Source: Pseudomonas salomonii (GTDB lineage: Bacteria; Pseudomonadota; Gammaproteobacteria; Pseudomonadales; Pseudomonadaceae). From it: DNA of 64,000 nt. Shown piece after piece: positions 15,997-23,300 of the stretch. The position numbers were made by a program, and so were the translations under genes. Location: assembly GCF_900107155.1 (NCBI RefSeq), contig NZ_FNOX01000004.1, positions 434,001-498,000 of the forward strand, written 5' to 3'. Within the stretch, counting starts at the first letter, position 1, and each line of letters begins with the position of its first letter. The notes under the pieces were generated by a model. That model was not told where the DNA came from. It worked only from the letters and a program-made list of their open reading frames with translations, and made no database searches.

Positions 15997-17198
15997 AGCG
16001 GCTTGACCACGTCCAGCAAGGTGATCGGCAGCGCCTGGCGCCAGGTGTCGAACTCACCCAGCGGCTGGGCCTGGGCCACATGGATGCGCGTAAGCTCGCC
16101 GCCGTGTTGCGCGCGCCAGGCCATCAAGGTCATTTCGCTTTGCAGGGTCACCGCATTGGCGACCAAACGCCCACCGGGGCGCAGGTGTTGCCAGCAGGTG
16201 TCGAGCACGCCGTCGCGGGTGACGCCGCCGCCGATAAAAATAGCGTCCGGTGCTTCCAGGCCGAGTAACGCCTCAGGCGCCTTGCCGCGAACCAGTTGCA
16301 GGCCGGGCACGCCGAGGGCATCGCGGTTATATTCGATCAGCCCTTGGCGACCTGCGTCGGCTTCAATCGCCAGTGCGCGACAACTCGGATGCGCGCGCAT
16401 CCACTCGATGCCGATAGAGCCGCTGCCCGCGCCCACGTCCCAGAGCAATTCACCGGGCATCGGCGCGAGGCGGGCGAGGGTCATGGCGCGTACATCGCGC
16501 TTGGTCAGTTGGCCGTCGTGGTTGAAGGCCGAATCCGGCAGCCCGGCGAGGCGTGACAGGCGCGGGGTGTTGGCGTCGGCCAGGCAGTCGATGGCAACCA
16601 GATTCAAGTCCGCAACCGAGGCGTGTGGCCAATCAGCAGCCAGCCCGTCGAGGCGCTGTTCGGTTGCGCCGCCCAAGTGTTCAAACACGCTCAGCCGGCT
16701 GCGCCCGAAGCCGGACTCGGCTAACAGCGCGGCAATCGCCGCAGGGCTGCGCCCATCATTACTCAGCACCAGCAACCGCGCGCCACTGGCCAGGTGCGCA
16801 TTAATTGCCGCCAATGGCCGCGCCACCACGGATAAGGTCACCACCTCCTGCAACGGCCAGCCCAAACGCGCCGCGGCCAACGACACGGAGGACGGCGCCG
16901 GTAAAATCAGCAATTCCTCAGCGGCCACCTGTCGCGCCAGGCTGGCACCTACGCCATAGAACATCGGGTCGCCGCTGGCCAGAATGCAGACCGGCTCGCC
17001 ACGACTAGCCAGCACCGGCTCCAGGGAAAACGGGCTTGGCCACAGCTGGCGCTCGCCACCAATACACACGGGCAGCAGGTCCAACTGGCGCTGGCCGCCT
17101 ATAATCCGGGTGGCGCGCAACAGGGCGTGCCGGGCGTTTCTGCCCAGGCCTTTGAAGCCGTCTTCACCGATGCCTACAACCGTCAGCCAGGGCGACAT
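15993..17198 (-). CDS. cobL: Precorrin-6Y C5,15-methyltransferase (decarboxylating)
   Basis: 401 residues. It is a fusion of a CbiE-type C5 methyltransferase (N-terminal half, '[15 protein letters not shown]' and '[19 protein letters not shown]') and a CbiT-type C15 methyltransferase/decarboxylase. The CbiT part begins around residue 215, with the SAM site '[19 protein letters not shown]'. Length and order match aerobic-pathway CobL. It is transcribed divergently from cobG across a 95-bp gap. In P. aeruginosa cbiD stands between cobL and cobK; here cobK follows directly with an overlap. Confidence 0.95.
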   Translation of the reverse strand: MSPWLTVVGIGEDGFKGLGRNARHALLRATRIIGGQRQLDLLPVCIGGERQLWPSPFSLEPVLASRGEPVCILASGDPMFYGVGASLARQVAAEELLILPAPSSVSLAAARLGWPLQEVVTLSVVARPLAAINAHLASGARLLVLSNDGRSPAAIAALLAESGFGRSRLSVFEHLGGATEQRLDGLAADWPHASVADLNLVAIDCLADANTPRLSRLAGLPDSAFNHDGQLTKRDVRAMTLARLAPMPGELLWDVGAGSGSIGIEWMRAHPSCRALAIEADAGRQGLIEYNRDALGVPGLQLVRGKAPEALLGLEAPDAIFIGGGVTRDGVLDTCWQHLRPGGRLVANAVTLQSEMTLMAWRAQHGGELTRIHVAQAQPLGEFDTWRQALPITLLDVVKPL

Positions 17199-17293
17199 AA
17201 GAATTCCTTGAACGACATCCGACGGGCAGGCTTTTCATGCCGCCGGACAAAGCAGGCATAATACCGCGCCTTTACCCGTCAACCGGTAGCCCC

Positions 17294-18583
17294 GTGAACC
17301 CAACGTCTGCTCTGAATACCTTGCGCCCCTCGGCTTGTCCGGGGTTGCTGCGTATCGTCCAGGCGCTGGATGGCGGGATTTGCCGGATCAAATTGGCCGG
17401 CGGTTCTATCACCGCCGCCCAGGCGATTGCCGTGGCGGACGCGGCGCAGGCCTATGCGGGCGGGGTGATCGAAGCCACCAACCGCGCCAACCTGCAGATT
17501 CGCGGGATTGGCACCGAGCAGGATGCATTGATCGCGATGCTGCTGGCCACAGGGCTTGGCCCCAGCAACGCCGCCGGCGACGATGTGCGCAACCTGATGC
17601 TCAGCCCAAGCGCCGGTATAGACCCGCAGATGCTGTTCGACACCCGCCCACTGGCGGATCAGGTCCTCGCCACTCTGCAAAATCATCCACGCTTCCATGA
17701 ATTGTCGGCCAAATTCGCCGTGCAACTCGATGGCGGTGAAGCCCTGGCGATGCTCGAGCATCACCATGATCTGTGGCTGTCGGCGTTTGAGCAGGCGGGC
17801 GAGACACTTTTGGCTTTCGGCCTGGCCGGTTGCCCAGGCTTGGATGCACCCTTGGCCGCTGTGCCGCTGGAGCAAGGCCATGCCCTGGTCGTGGCCGTGC
17901 TGGAAGCGTTTCTCGACCTGGCGACACCGACGCAAACCCGCATGCGTCATCTGGCTGTGGATAACTTACTGGCCCATCTGAGCCTGCCGTTACTGCCGGT
18001 GGGTGGGCTCAAGCGCCCGGCCAGCGGGGCTTTGTTGCACCTGGGCACTTATCCACAGCGGCAAAAAAACCTGTTCTACGTCGCCGCCGTTGCGCCGCTG
18101 GGGCGTCTGGACTCGAGCATGCTTAGAGGCGCCGCGCAGTTGGCCAGTGAGTTTGGCGACGGCACGTTGCGTTTCACGCCGTGGCAGGGCGTACTGCTGC
18201 CCAACCTTAACAACCATGGCGCCGTGACAGAAAGGTTGGAGCAATTGGGCTTCCTCTGTTCAGTCGACCAACCGCTGGCACGCATGATCGCCTGCACCGG
18301 CTCAAGCGGCTGCGGCAAAGGCCTGGCCGAGACCAAGGCCGATGCCCTGCAACTGGCCGCGCTGCAACCTGGCGCCGAGGTGCACCTGTCCGGCTGCCCA
18401 CGCTCCTGCGCCGCCGCACACACCGCGCCGGTCACCTTGCTGGCGGTAAGCCCCGGCCACTACGACGTCTATTTTCGCGAGGCAGCCCAACCCGGTTTCG
18501 GCCGGCTGCACGCACGCACTCTTTCCATTGAAGCGGCGGGCGCCCTGTTACGCGGCCGCACACGGAGCAACACCGATGATTGA
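17294..18583 (+). CDS. cobG: Precorrin-3B synthase
   Basis: About 429 residues of the nitrite/sulfite-reductase-like CobG family, which hydroxylates C20 of precorrin-3A using an Fe-S cluster and O2. The cluster cysteines are visible as 'CTGSSGC' and 'SGCPRSC' near residues 334-378. The N-terminus 'RPSACPGLLRIVQALDGGIC' is the family start. The likely initiation codon is GTG at 17294 (encoded 'VNPTSAL'); an ATG at 17237 would add 19 unlike residues. It heads a plus-strand cob operon, and its end overlaps cobH by 8 bp. Confidence 0.9.
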   Translation: MNPTSALNTLRPSACPGLLRIVQALDGGICRIKLAGGSITAAQAIAVADAAQAYAGGVIEATNRANLQIRGIGTEQDALIAMLLATGLGPSNAAGDDVRNLMLSPSAGIDPQMLFDTRPLADQVLATLQNHPRFHELSAKFAVQLDGGEALAMLEHHHDLWLSAFEQAGETLLAFGLAGCPGLDAPLAAVPLEQGHALVVAVLEAFLDLATPTQTRMRHLAVDNLLAHLSLPLLPVGGLKRPASGALLHLGTYPQRQKNLFYVAAVAPLGRLDSSMLRGAAQLASEFGDGTLRFTPWQGVLLPNLNNHGAVTERLEQLGFLCSVDQPLARMIACTGSSGCGKGLAETKADALQLAALQPGAEVHLSGCPRSCAAAHTAPVTLLAVSPGHYDVYFREAAQPGFGRLHARTLSIEAAGALLRGRTRSNTDD

Positions 18584-19202
18584 TTACATCCGCGACGGTC
18601 AGGAGATCTATCGCAACTCCTTCGCCATTATTCGCGCGGAAGCCAAGTTGGAGCGCATCCCGGCCGACTTGGAAAAACTCGCGGTGCGGGTGATTCATGC
18701 CTGCGGCATGGTCGACGCCATCGACGGCCTGCAGTTCTCCGAAGGCGCAGGCAAGGCCGGGCGCGATGCGCTGGCGGCCGGCGCGCCGATTTTGTGTGAT
18801 GCGCGCATGGTCTCCGAAGGCGTGACCCGCGCGCGCCTGCCGGCCAATAACCCGGTGATCTGCACCTTGCGCGACGACAGCGTGCCGGCGCTGGCGCGGG
18901 AGCTGGGCAACACCCGTTCGGCTGCCGCGCTGGAACTGTGGCGTCCGCACCTGGAAGGCAGCGTGGTGGTGATCGGCAACGCACCGACCGCGCTGTTCTA
19001 CCTGCTGGAAATGCTCGACGCCGGCGCGCCGAAACCTGCGTTGATCCTCGGTTTTCCGGTGGGCTTTGTCGGCGCCGCTGAATCCAAGGCGATGCTGGCG
19101 GCCGACAGCCGTGGCGTGCCGTTTGTGATTATGCAAGGCCGCCTGGGCGGCAGTGCGATGGCCGCCGCAGCAGTCAACGCCTTGGCCACGGAGGTCGAAT
19201 AA
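18576..19202 (+). CDS. cobH: Precorrin-8X methylmutase
   Basis: 208 residues of CobH/CbiC, which moves a methyl group from C11 to C12 to form hydrogenobyrinic acid. The active-site histidine lies in '[18 protein letters not shown]' (His41). Other family blocks are '[18 protein letters not shown]' and '[17 protein letters not shown]'. The ATG overlaps the cobG stop, and the stop overlaps the cobI start (TAATG), so the operon is translationally coupled throughout. Confidence 0.96.
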   Translation: MIDYIRDGQEIYRNSFAIIRAEAKLERIPADLEKLAVRVIHACGMVDAIDGLQFSEGAGKAGRDALAAGAPILCDARMVSEGVTRARLPANNPVICTLRDDSVPALARELGNTRSAAALELWRPHLEGSVVVIGNAPTALFYLLEMLDAGAPKPALILGFPVGFVGAAESKAMLAADSRGVPFVIMQGRLGGSAMAAAAVNALATEVE

Positions 19203-19933
19203 TGCCGGCACGCGGACGTTTGATTGGTCTGGGCGTTGGTCCCGGTGACCCCGAACTGATCACCCTCAAGGCACTGCGCCTGCTGCGCGAGTCGCCGGTG
19301 GTGGCGTATTTCGTGGCCAAGGGCAAGAAAGGCAATGCTTTCGGCATTATCGAAGACCACTTGGTGGCACAGCAGACCTTGATGCCGCTGGTGTACCCGG
19401 TAACCACCGAAGTGCTGCCGGCACCGATGTCTTACGAGCAGATCATCAGCGACTTCTACGACAACGCCAGCCTCGACGTGGCCGCGCACCTGGACGCTGG
19501 CCGTGATGTGGCGGTGATCTGCGAAGGCGATCCGTTCTTCTACGGCTCCTACATGTACCTGCACGACCGTTTGGCCGAGCGCTATGAAGCCGAGGTTATC
19601 CCCGGCGTCTGCTCAATGCTCGGTGGCGCCTCGGTGCTCGGCGCGCCGCTGGTGTATCGCAATCAGAGTTTGTCGGTGCTCTCCGGCGTGCTGCCCCACG
19701 ACGACCTCAAACGTCGGCTGGCGGATGCCGATGCGGCGGTGATCATGAAGCTGGGGCGTAATTTCCCCAAGGTGCGCCAGGTGCTGCAAGAGCTCGGCTT
19801 GGCCGAACGTGCGCTCTACGTTGAGCGTGCAACCATGGCTAATCAGAAAATAGTGCCGCTGGATCAGGTCGACCCGGCGTCTTCGCCGTACTTCTCGCTG
19901 ATCATCGTGCCGGGCGAAAGGTGGCAAGGTTGA
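19202..19933 (+). CDS. cobI: Precorrin-2 C20-methyltransferase
   Basis: 243 residues of the canonical SAM-dependent tetrapyrrole methylase fold. '[20 protein letters not shown]' is the N-terminal motif, '[16 protein letters not shown]' is the second SAM-binding motif, and '[19 protein letters not shown]' is the third. It methylates C20 of precorrin-2 to give precorrin-3A. It overlaps cobH by 1 bp and the following cbiG-cobJ fusion by 1 bp (TGATG). Confidence 0.96.
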   Translation: MPARGRLIGLGVGPGDPELITLKALRLLRESPVVAYFVAKGKKGNAFGIIEDHLVAQQTLMPLVYPVTTEVLPAPMSYEQIISDFYDNASLDVAAHLDAGRDVAVICEGDPFFYGSYMYLHDRLAERYEAEVIPGVCSMLGGASVLGAPLVYRNQSLSVLSGVLPHDDLKRRLADADAAVIMKLGRNFPKVRQVLQELGLAERALYVERATMANQKIVPLDQVDPASSPYFSLIIVPGERWQG

Positions 19934-21570
19934 TGCGTCCGGCGATTGTGATTCTCGGCCAGGGCAGCCTGGCGACGGCGCGCAAGATCGCGCAGGTTTA
20001 CCCTGGCGCGCTGATCCACGGCTTGGCCGGGCGGGTTGAAGGGGCGGACCAGGCTTACAGTGAATTCGGCGCGACCCTGCGTCAGCTTTACCAACAAGGC
20101 ACGCCCCTGATTGCCCTGTGTGCTGCGGGTATCGTGATCCGCACGCTGGCGCCGCTGCTGCTGGAAAAAGGCGAAGAGCCCGCCGTGTTGGCCGTGGCTG
20201 AAGATGGCAGCGCCGTGGTGCCGTTGCTCGGCGGCCTGGGCGGTGTGAACCTGATGGCGCGAGAGATTGGCGCGGCACTGGGCGTCGCTGCGGCGATCAC
20301 CACCAGCGGCGAGCTGCGTTTTGGCACTTGCCTGCTCAACCCGCCTGCGGGTTATGCGTTGGCGGACCTGGAACTGGGCAAGCGGTTTGTCTCGGACCTG
20401 CTGGCCGGCGAAAGCGTGCGCATCGAAGGTGTGGCGCCTTGGCTGGACCAGGCGAATTTGCCGCAGGATCAGCATGCACGTCTGGCGATTCACGTGGGCA
20501 GTGCCGAGCGCATGCCGGCAGCCAATGAATTGCTGATTTATCCGAAGACGGTGTGTGTCACCTGTAAGCCAGGGGTGGATTTGGCTGGGCGGGTACGAGC
20601 GGCTTTGCATGACGCGGGCATCGCCGTGCAATCCCTGGCCTGCCTGTTGGCCAGCGACACGCAGATGGCCGACGCCTCGTTGCAGCAAGCTGCATTGGCG
20701 CTGGGTGTGCCGTTGCGTTTTGCACAGGTGGCGCAAGACGCGGACATCGTGATCACCGTGGCAGAGCAACCGCTGGACCTGTCGCACGTCGGCCGTGCCC
20801 GTGGCCGCCTTGCCGTGATCGGCCTGGGCCCTGGCGCGGCCGAGTTGATGGTGCCGGCGGTGAAGGCCGAGCTGGCGCGTTGCACCGATGTGCTGGGTTA
20901 CGAAACCTATGTGCGCATGGCCGGGCCGTTCCGCGACGATCAGGTGCAACACTGCACCGACAACCGCGAAGAAATGCAGCGCGCTCGCCATGCCTTCGAG
21001 TTGGCCGCCCAGGGCCGTTCGGTGGTGGTGGTGTCGTCTGGCGACCCTGGCGTATTTGCCATGGCGGCGGCGGTGCTTGAGGCCTTGCATGAATCCAGCG
21101 ACCCGGCCTGGCATCAGGTCGAACTGGAGATCCTGCCGGGCGTCTCAGCCTCGCTGGCCACGGCCGCGCAGGCGGGTGCGCCATTGGGGCATGACTTCTG
21201 TGTGATGTCGCTGTCGGACAACCTCAAGCCCTGGTCGATCATTGAAAAACGCCTGGACCTCGCGTCCCAGGCCGACCTGGCGCTAGCGTTCTACAACCCG
21301 ATCTCGCGTTCGCGGCCGTGGCAATTGGGGCGCGCCCTGGAAATCGTCGCGTTGCACCGCACGCCCGAAACACCGGTGGTGCTGGGACGTGATATTGGCC
21401 GCCCGGGCCAGACCCTGCGTGTCACTACGCTGGGGCAGTTGACGCCTGAGCAAGTGGATATGCGCACCATGGTGCTGATCGGCTCGTCCACCACCTGCGT
21501 ATTCCCCCGCACCGGTGGCGGCGAATGGGTGTACACGCCGCGCTGGTACGGCGAGAAACCGGCGTCCTGA
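19933..21570 (+). CDS. cobJ: CbiG-CobJ fusion: precorrin-3B C17-methyltransferase with N-terminal CbiG/CobE domains
   Basis: 545 residues. About residues 1-290 are CbiG-like: 'LIALCAAGIVIRTLAPLL' and 'VPLLGGLGGVNLMAREIG', then a CobE-like part with 'GVDLAGRVRAAL' and 'SLACLLASDTQMADASL'. From about residue 295 it is CobJ: 'GRLAVIGLGPGAAELMVPA', 'VVVVSSGDPGVFAMAAAVLE' and 'ILPGVSASLATAAQAGAPLG'. CobJ methylates C17 and contracts the ring. The fusion is usual in Pseudomonas. The ATG at 19933 is chosen over the GTG at 19921 because it abuts the cobI stop. It is the last gene of the operon, followed by a terminator-like sequence. Confidence 0.94.
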   Translation: MRPAIVILGQGSLATARKIAQVYPGALIHGLAGRVEGADQAYSEFGATLRQLYQQGTPLIALCAAGIVIRTLAPLLLEKGEEPAVLAVAEDGSAVVPLLGGLGGVNLMAREIGAALGVAAAITTSGELRFGTCLLNPPAGYALADLELGKRFVSDLLAGESVRIEGVAPWLDQANLPQDQHARLAIHVGSAERMPAANELLIYPKTVCVTCKPGVDLAGRVRAALHDAGIAVQSLACLLASDTQMADASLQQAALALGVPLRFAQVAQDADIVITVAEQPLDLSHVGRARGRLAVIGLGPGAAELMVPAVKAELARCTDVLGYETYVRMAGPFRDDQVQHCTDNREEMQRARHAFELAAQGRSVVVVSSGDPGVFAMAAAVLEALHESSDPAWHQVELEILPGVSASLATAAQAGAPLGHDFCVMSLSDNLKPWSIIEKRLDLASQADLALAFYNPISRSRPWQLGRALEIVALHRTPETPVVLGRDIGRPGQTLRVTTLGQLTPEQVDMRTMVLIGSSTTCVFPRTGGGEWVYTPRWYGEKPAS

Positions 21571-21590
21571 AAACAGCCCGCGACAGGTAA

Positions 21591-21650
21591 GAAAGCTCCG
21601 AGTAACGCTGGGTGAAAACCTGCTGTTGTTCGGGGCTTTTTCTTTTTTTG
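21591..21650 (+). terminator. Probable terminator of the cobGHIJ operon
   Basis: AAAGCTCCGA (21591-21600) can pair with TTCGGGGCTTT (21629-21639), followed by TTTCTTTTTTT. The loop is long (about 28 nt), so the hairpin is not ideal, but the T tract and position 20 bp after the cobJ stop support termination. Confidence 0.5.
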
Positions 21651-21808
21651 TCGATGAAAAAAGGAAGGTCTACCGGTATGCCGCGTTATTGCTGGGGGAC
21701 GTTTTTTCGACGCGTGCGCCAAGCGATGTTTGTCGTCTGGAAAGCGCGCCAGCGGCTGGACTAGTGTGAAGACAAGCCCCATGTGGGGTGCTTGTGGAGA
21801 ACTGAAAA

Positions 21809-22585
21809 ATGGAGCGACATCACAAAAGGATCATCAGTGCTAAAAGGCGCAAGTTGATTGCCGCCTACAAGCTGCCGGGGGCGCCGGGAGCCAAGCGCCC
21901 GGCGCCGCTGGACGCGGAAGATGACAGCAATGCCGCCGTGGTGAACAACGGCGTGATCTCGTTTATCGAGGGCATGTCGGCGCTGAACCGTGAATACATC
22001 CGTAAAAGCTACCTGCTGGCCAGCAGTTATGTGAGTGATGTGTTGAAGGTTCAACGAGGCAGCGAGGCGTGGTATGACGAATTTATCAAGGTGATGGTCA
22101 GCCTGGGCTGGTTGCCGGTGCGCAGCGCTTTTGAGCGGGTCTCAAGCTCCGGAAAAGGCCTGACGGTGCAAGTGGCGGCGCTGAATATCATTGCCGCGCT
22201 GGCGGCGGCCTCACTGGCAGGGCCATTGCTGGCGGCGCTGCCGAAACTGGCGGCGGATGCGTTGCAGGCCTTGAAGCAACAACCTGCGTCGTTTGAGCTG
22301 TTCAAGCGCAACAGCACGGTGCACCAGGGCGGCGATTTCGGCCTGGCGTCCTGTGCTGAAACGGGCGGTGAACTGATGATGGTGCTGGCGACTTACAGCA
22401 CCCACGGTGTGAGCAAACAGATGGGCCTGCCGTTTCTGGAGTGGGACAGCTCTTCGGTCGAGGCTTTCAGCGGCCAGACTTGCCTGGTGCTCAATACCTC
22501 AGTGGTCAACGAAAAAACCATCCAGCTGATGCGCGAGAGCGCCGGTGACAAGGTGCAACTGGCGATCGCGAAGTACCGGATTTAA
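21809..22585 (+). CDS. Unrecognised 258-residue protein
   Basis: I do not recognise this family. The N-terminus is basic (MERHHKRIISAKRRKLIAAY), and an acidic stretch 'PLDAEDDSNAAVV' follows. A helical region with 'YIRKSYLLASSYVSDVL' comes next. A strongly hydrophobic alanine-rich segment lies at about residues 121-150 (NIIAALAAASLAGPLLAALP), and the C-terminal half is polar and strand-rich ('GGELMMVLATYSTHGVS'). There is no signal peptide. A soluble protein that inserts a central hydrophobic hairpin into membranes is possible but speculative. It stands alone between the cob operon and marC, with its stop overlapping the convergent marC stop. Confidence 0.65.
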   Translation: MERHHKRIISAKRRKLIAAYKLPGAPGAKRPAPLDAEDDSNAAVVNNGVISFIEGMSALNREYIRKSYLLASSYVSDVLKVQRGSEAWYDEFIKVMVSLGWLPVRSAFERVSSSGKGLTVQVAALNIIAALAAASLAGPLLAALPKLAADALQALKQQPASFELFKRNSTVHQGGDFGLASCAETGGELMMVLATYSTHGVSKQMGLPFLEWDSSSVEAFSGQTCLVLNTSVVNEKTIQLMRESAGDKVQLAIAKYRI

Positions 22586-23178
22586 GGCACCAGGTAACCG
22601 CGCACACCGGTAAAGATGATCTGCGCGGCCAACGCACACACGAACAACCCCATCAACCGACTGACAATCTGCAAGCCCTGGTCACCCAGTATGCGTTCGA
22701 TACGGTTGGACAAATACAGCACCACACCGACCGTGAAGCTGGCCAGGGCAATGCTGACGATTGCCATGAACTTGTCATCCCAGTGGGGCTGGCTCACGCC
22801 CATCACCAACAGCGCACCGATGGTGCCGGGGCCGACCGTGAGCGGGATGGTCAGCGGTACGATGGTCACGTCCTGCTGCACATTGTCGGTCTGCACCGCG
22901 GACTTGCCCTGGGCCATGCCCAGCGCCGAGATAAACAGCACGCTGCCGGCGCCGATGCGAAAGGCATCCACGGTGATGCCGAACACACTGAAAATCACCC
23001 GGCCGAACAGGTAGAGCAACACGCTCGACACCAGCGTGGCCAACGCGACCTTCCAGGCCAGGCGCCGCCGCTCTTTACTGGAGTAGCCACGGGTCAGGCT
23101 GATAAAGCAGGACAGCACAAAGAACGGGCTGTAGAGCACCAGCATTTTCAGGTAGACGCTGAATAACACGTGGAGCAT
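22582..23178 (-). CDS. MarC family (UPF0056) inner membrane protein
   Basis: 198 residues with about six membrane helices. MarC-family motifs are visible: 'LYSPFFVLSCFISLT' in helix 1 and 'TIVPLTIPLTVGPGTIGALL' in the middle, the family's most conserved element. Function is unsettled; MarC is no longer considered a drug-resistance determinant. The ATG at 23178 gives the usual family length; the longer frame to 23346 is not credible. The stop overlaps that of the convergent 258-residue gene by 4 bp. Confidence 0.9.
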   Translation of the reverse strand: MLHVLFSVYLKMLVLYSPFFVLSCFISLTRGYSSKERRRLAWKVALATLVSSVLLYLFGRVIFSVFGITVDAFRIGAGSVLFISALGMAQGKSAVQTDNVQQDVTIVPLTIPLTVGPGTIGALLVMGVSQPHWDDKFMAIVSIALASFTVGVVLYLSNRIERILGDQGLQIVSRLMGLFVCALAAQIIFTGVRGYLVP

Positions 23179-23235
23179 GGGCGCGGCTCGCGGGCGGGGG
23201 AGGTGGGGAGAGTCTATCAGGCGACGCAGATCAAA

Positions 23236-23289
23236 TGTGGGAGCTGGCTTGTTGTGGCAAGCCTGCTCGCCACAGTAGCCTGCTCCCAC
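23236..23289. repeat. REP pair (GTGGGAGC type)
   Basis: TGTGGGAGCTGGCTTGTTGTGGCAAGCC...TGCTCCCAC is an imperfect inverted pair lying between the retS stop and the marC start, both on the minus strand. It probably ends the retS transcript or stabilises its 3' end. Confidence 0.65.
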
Positions 23290-23300
23290 GTGTTCCAGGT

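Noticed and set aside
17199..17293. A cobalamin riboswitch between divergent cobL and cobG
   Set aside because: The 95-bp gap is too short and shows no B12 box.
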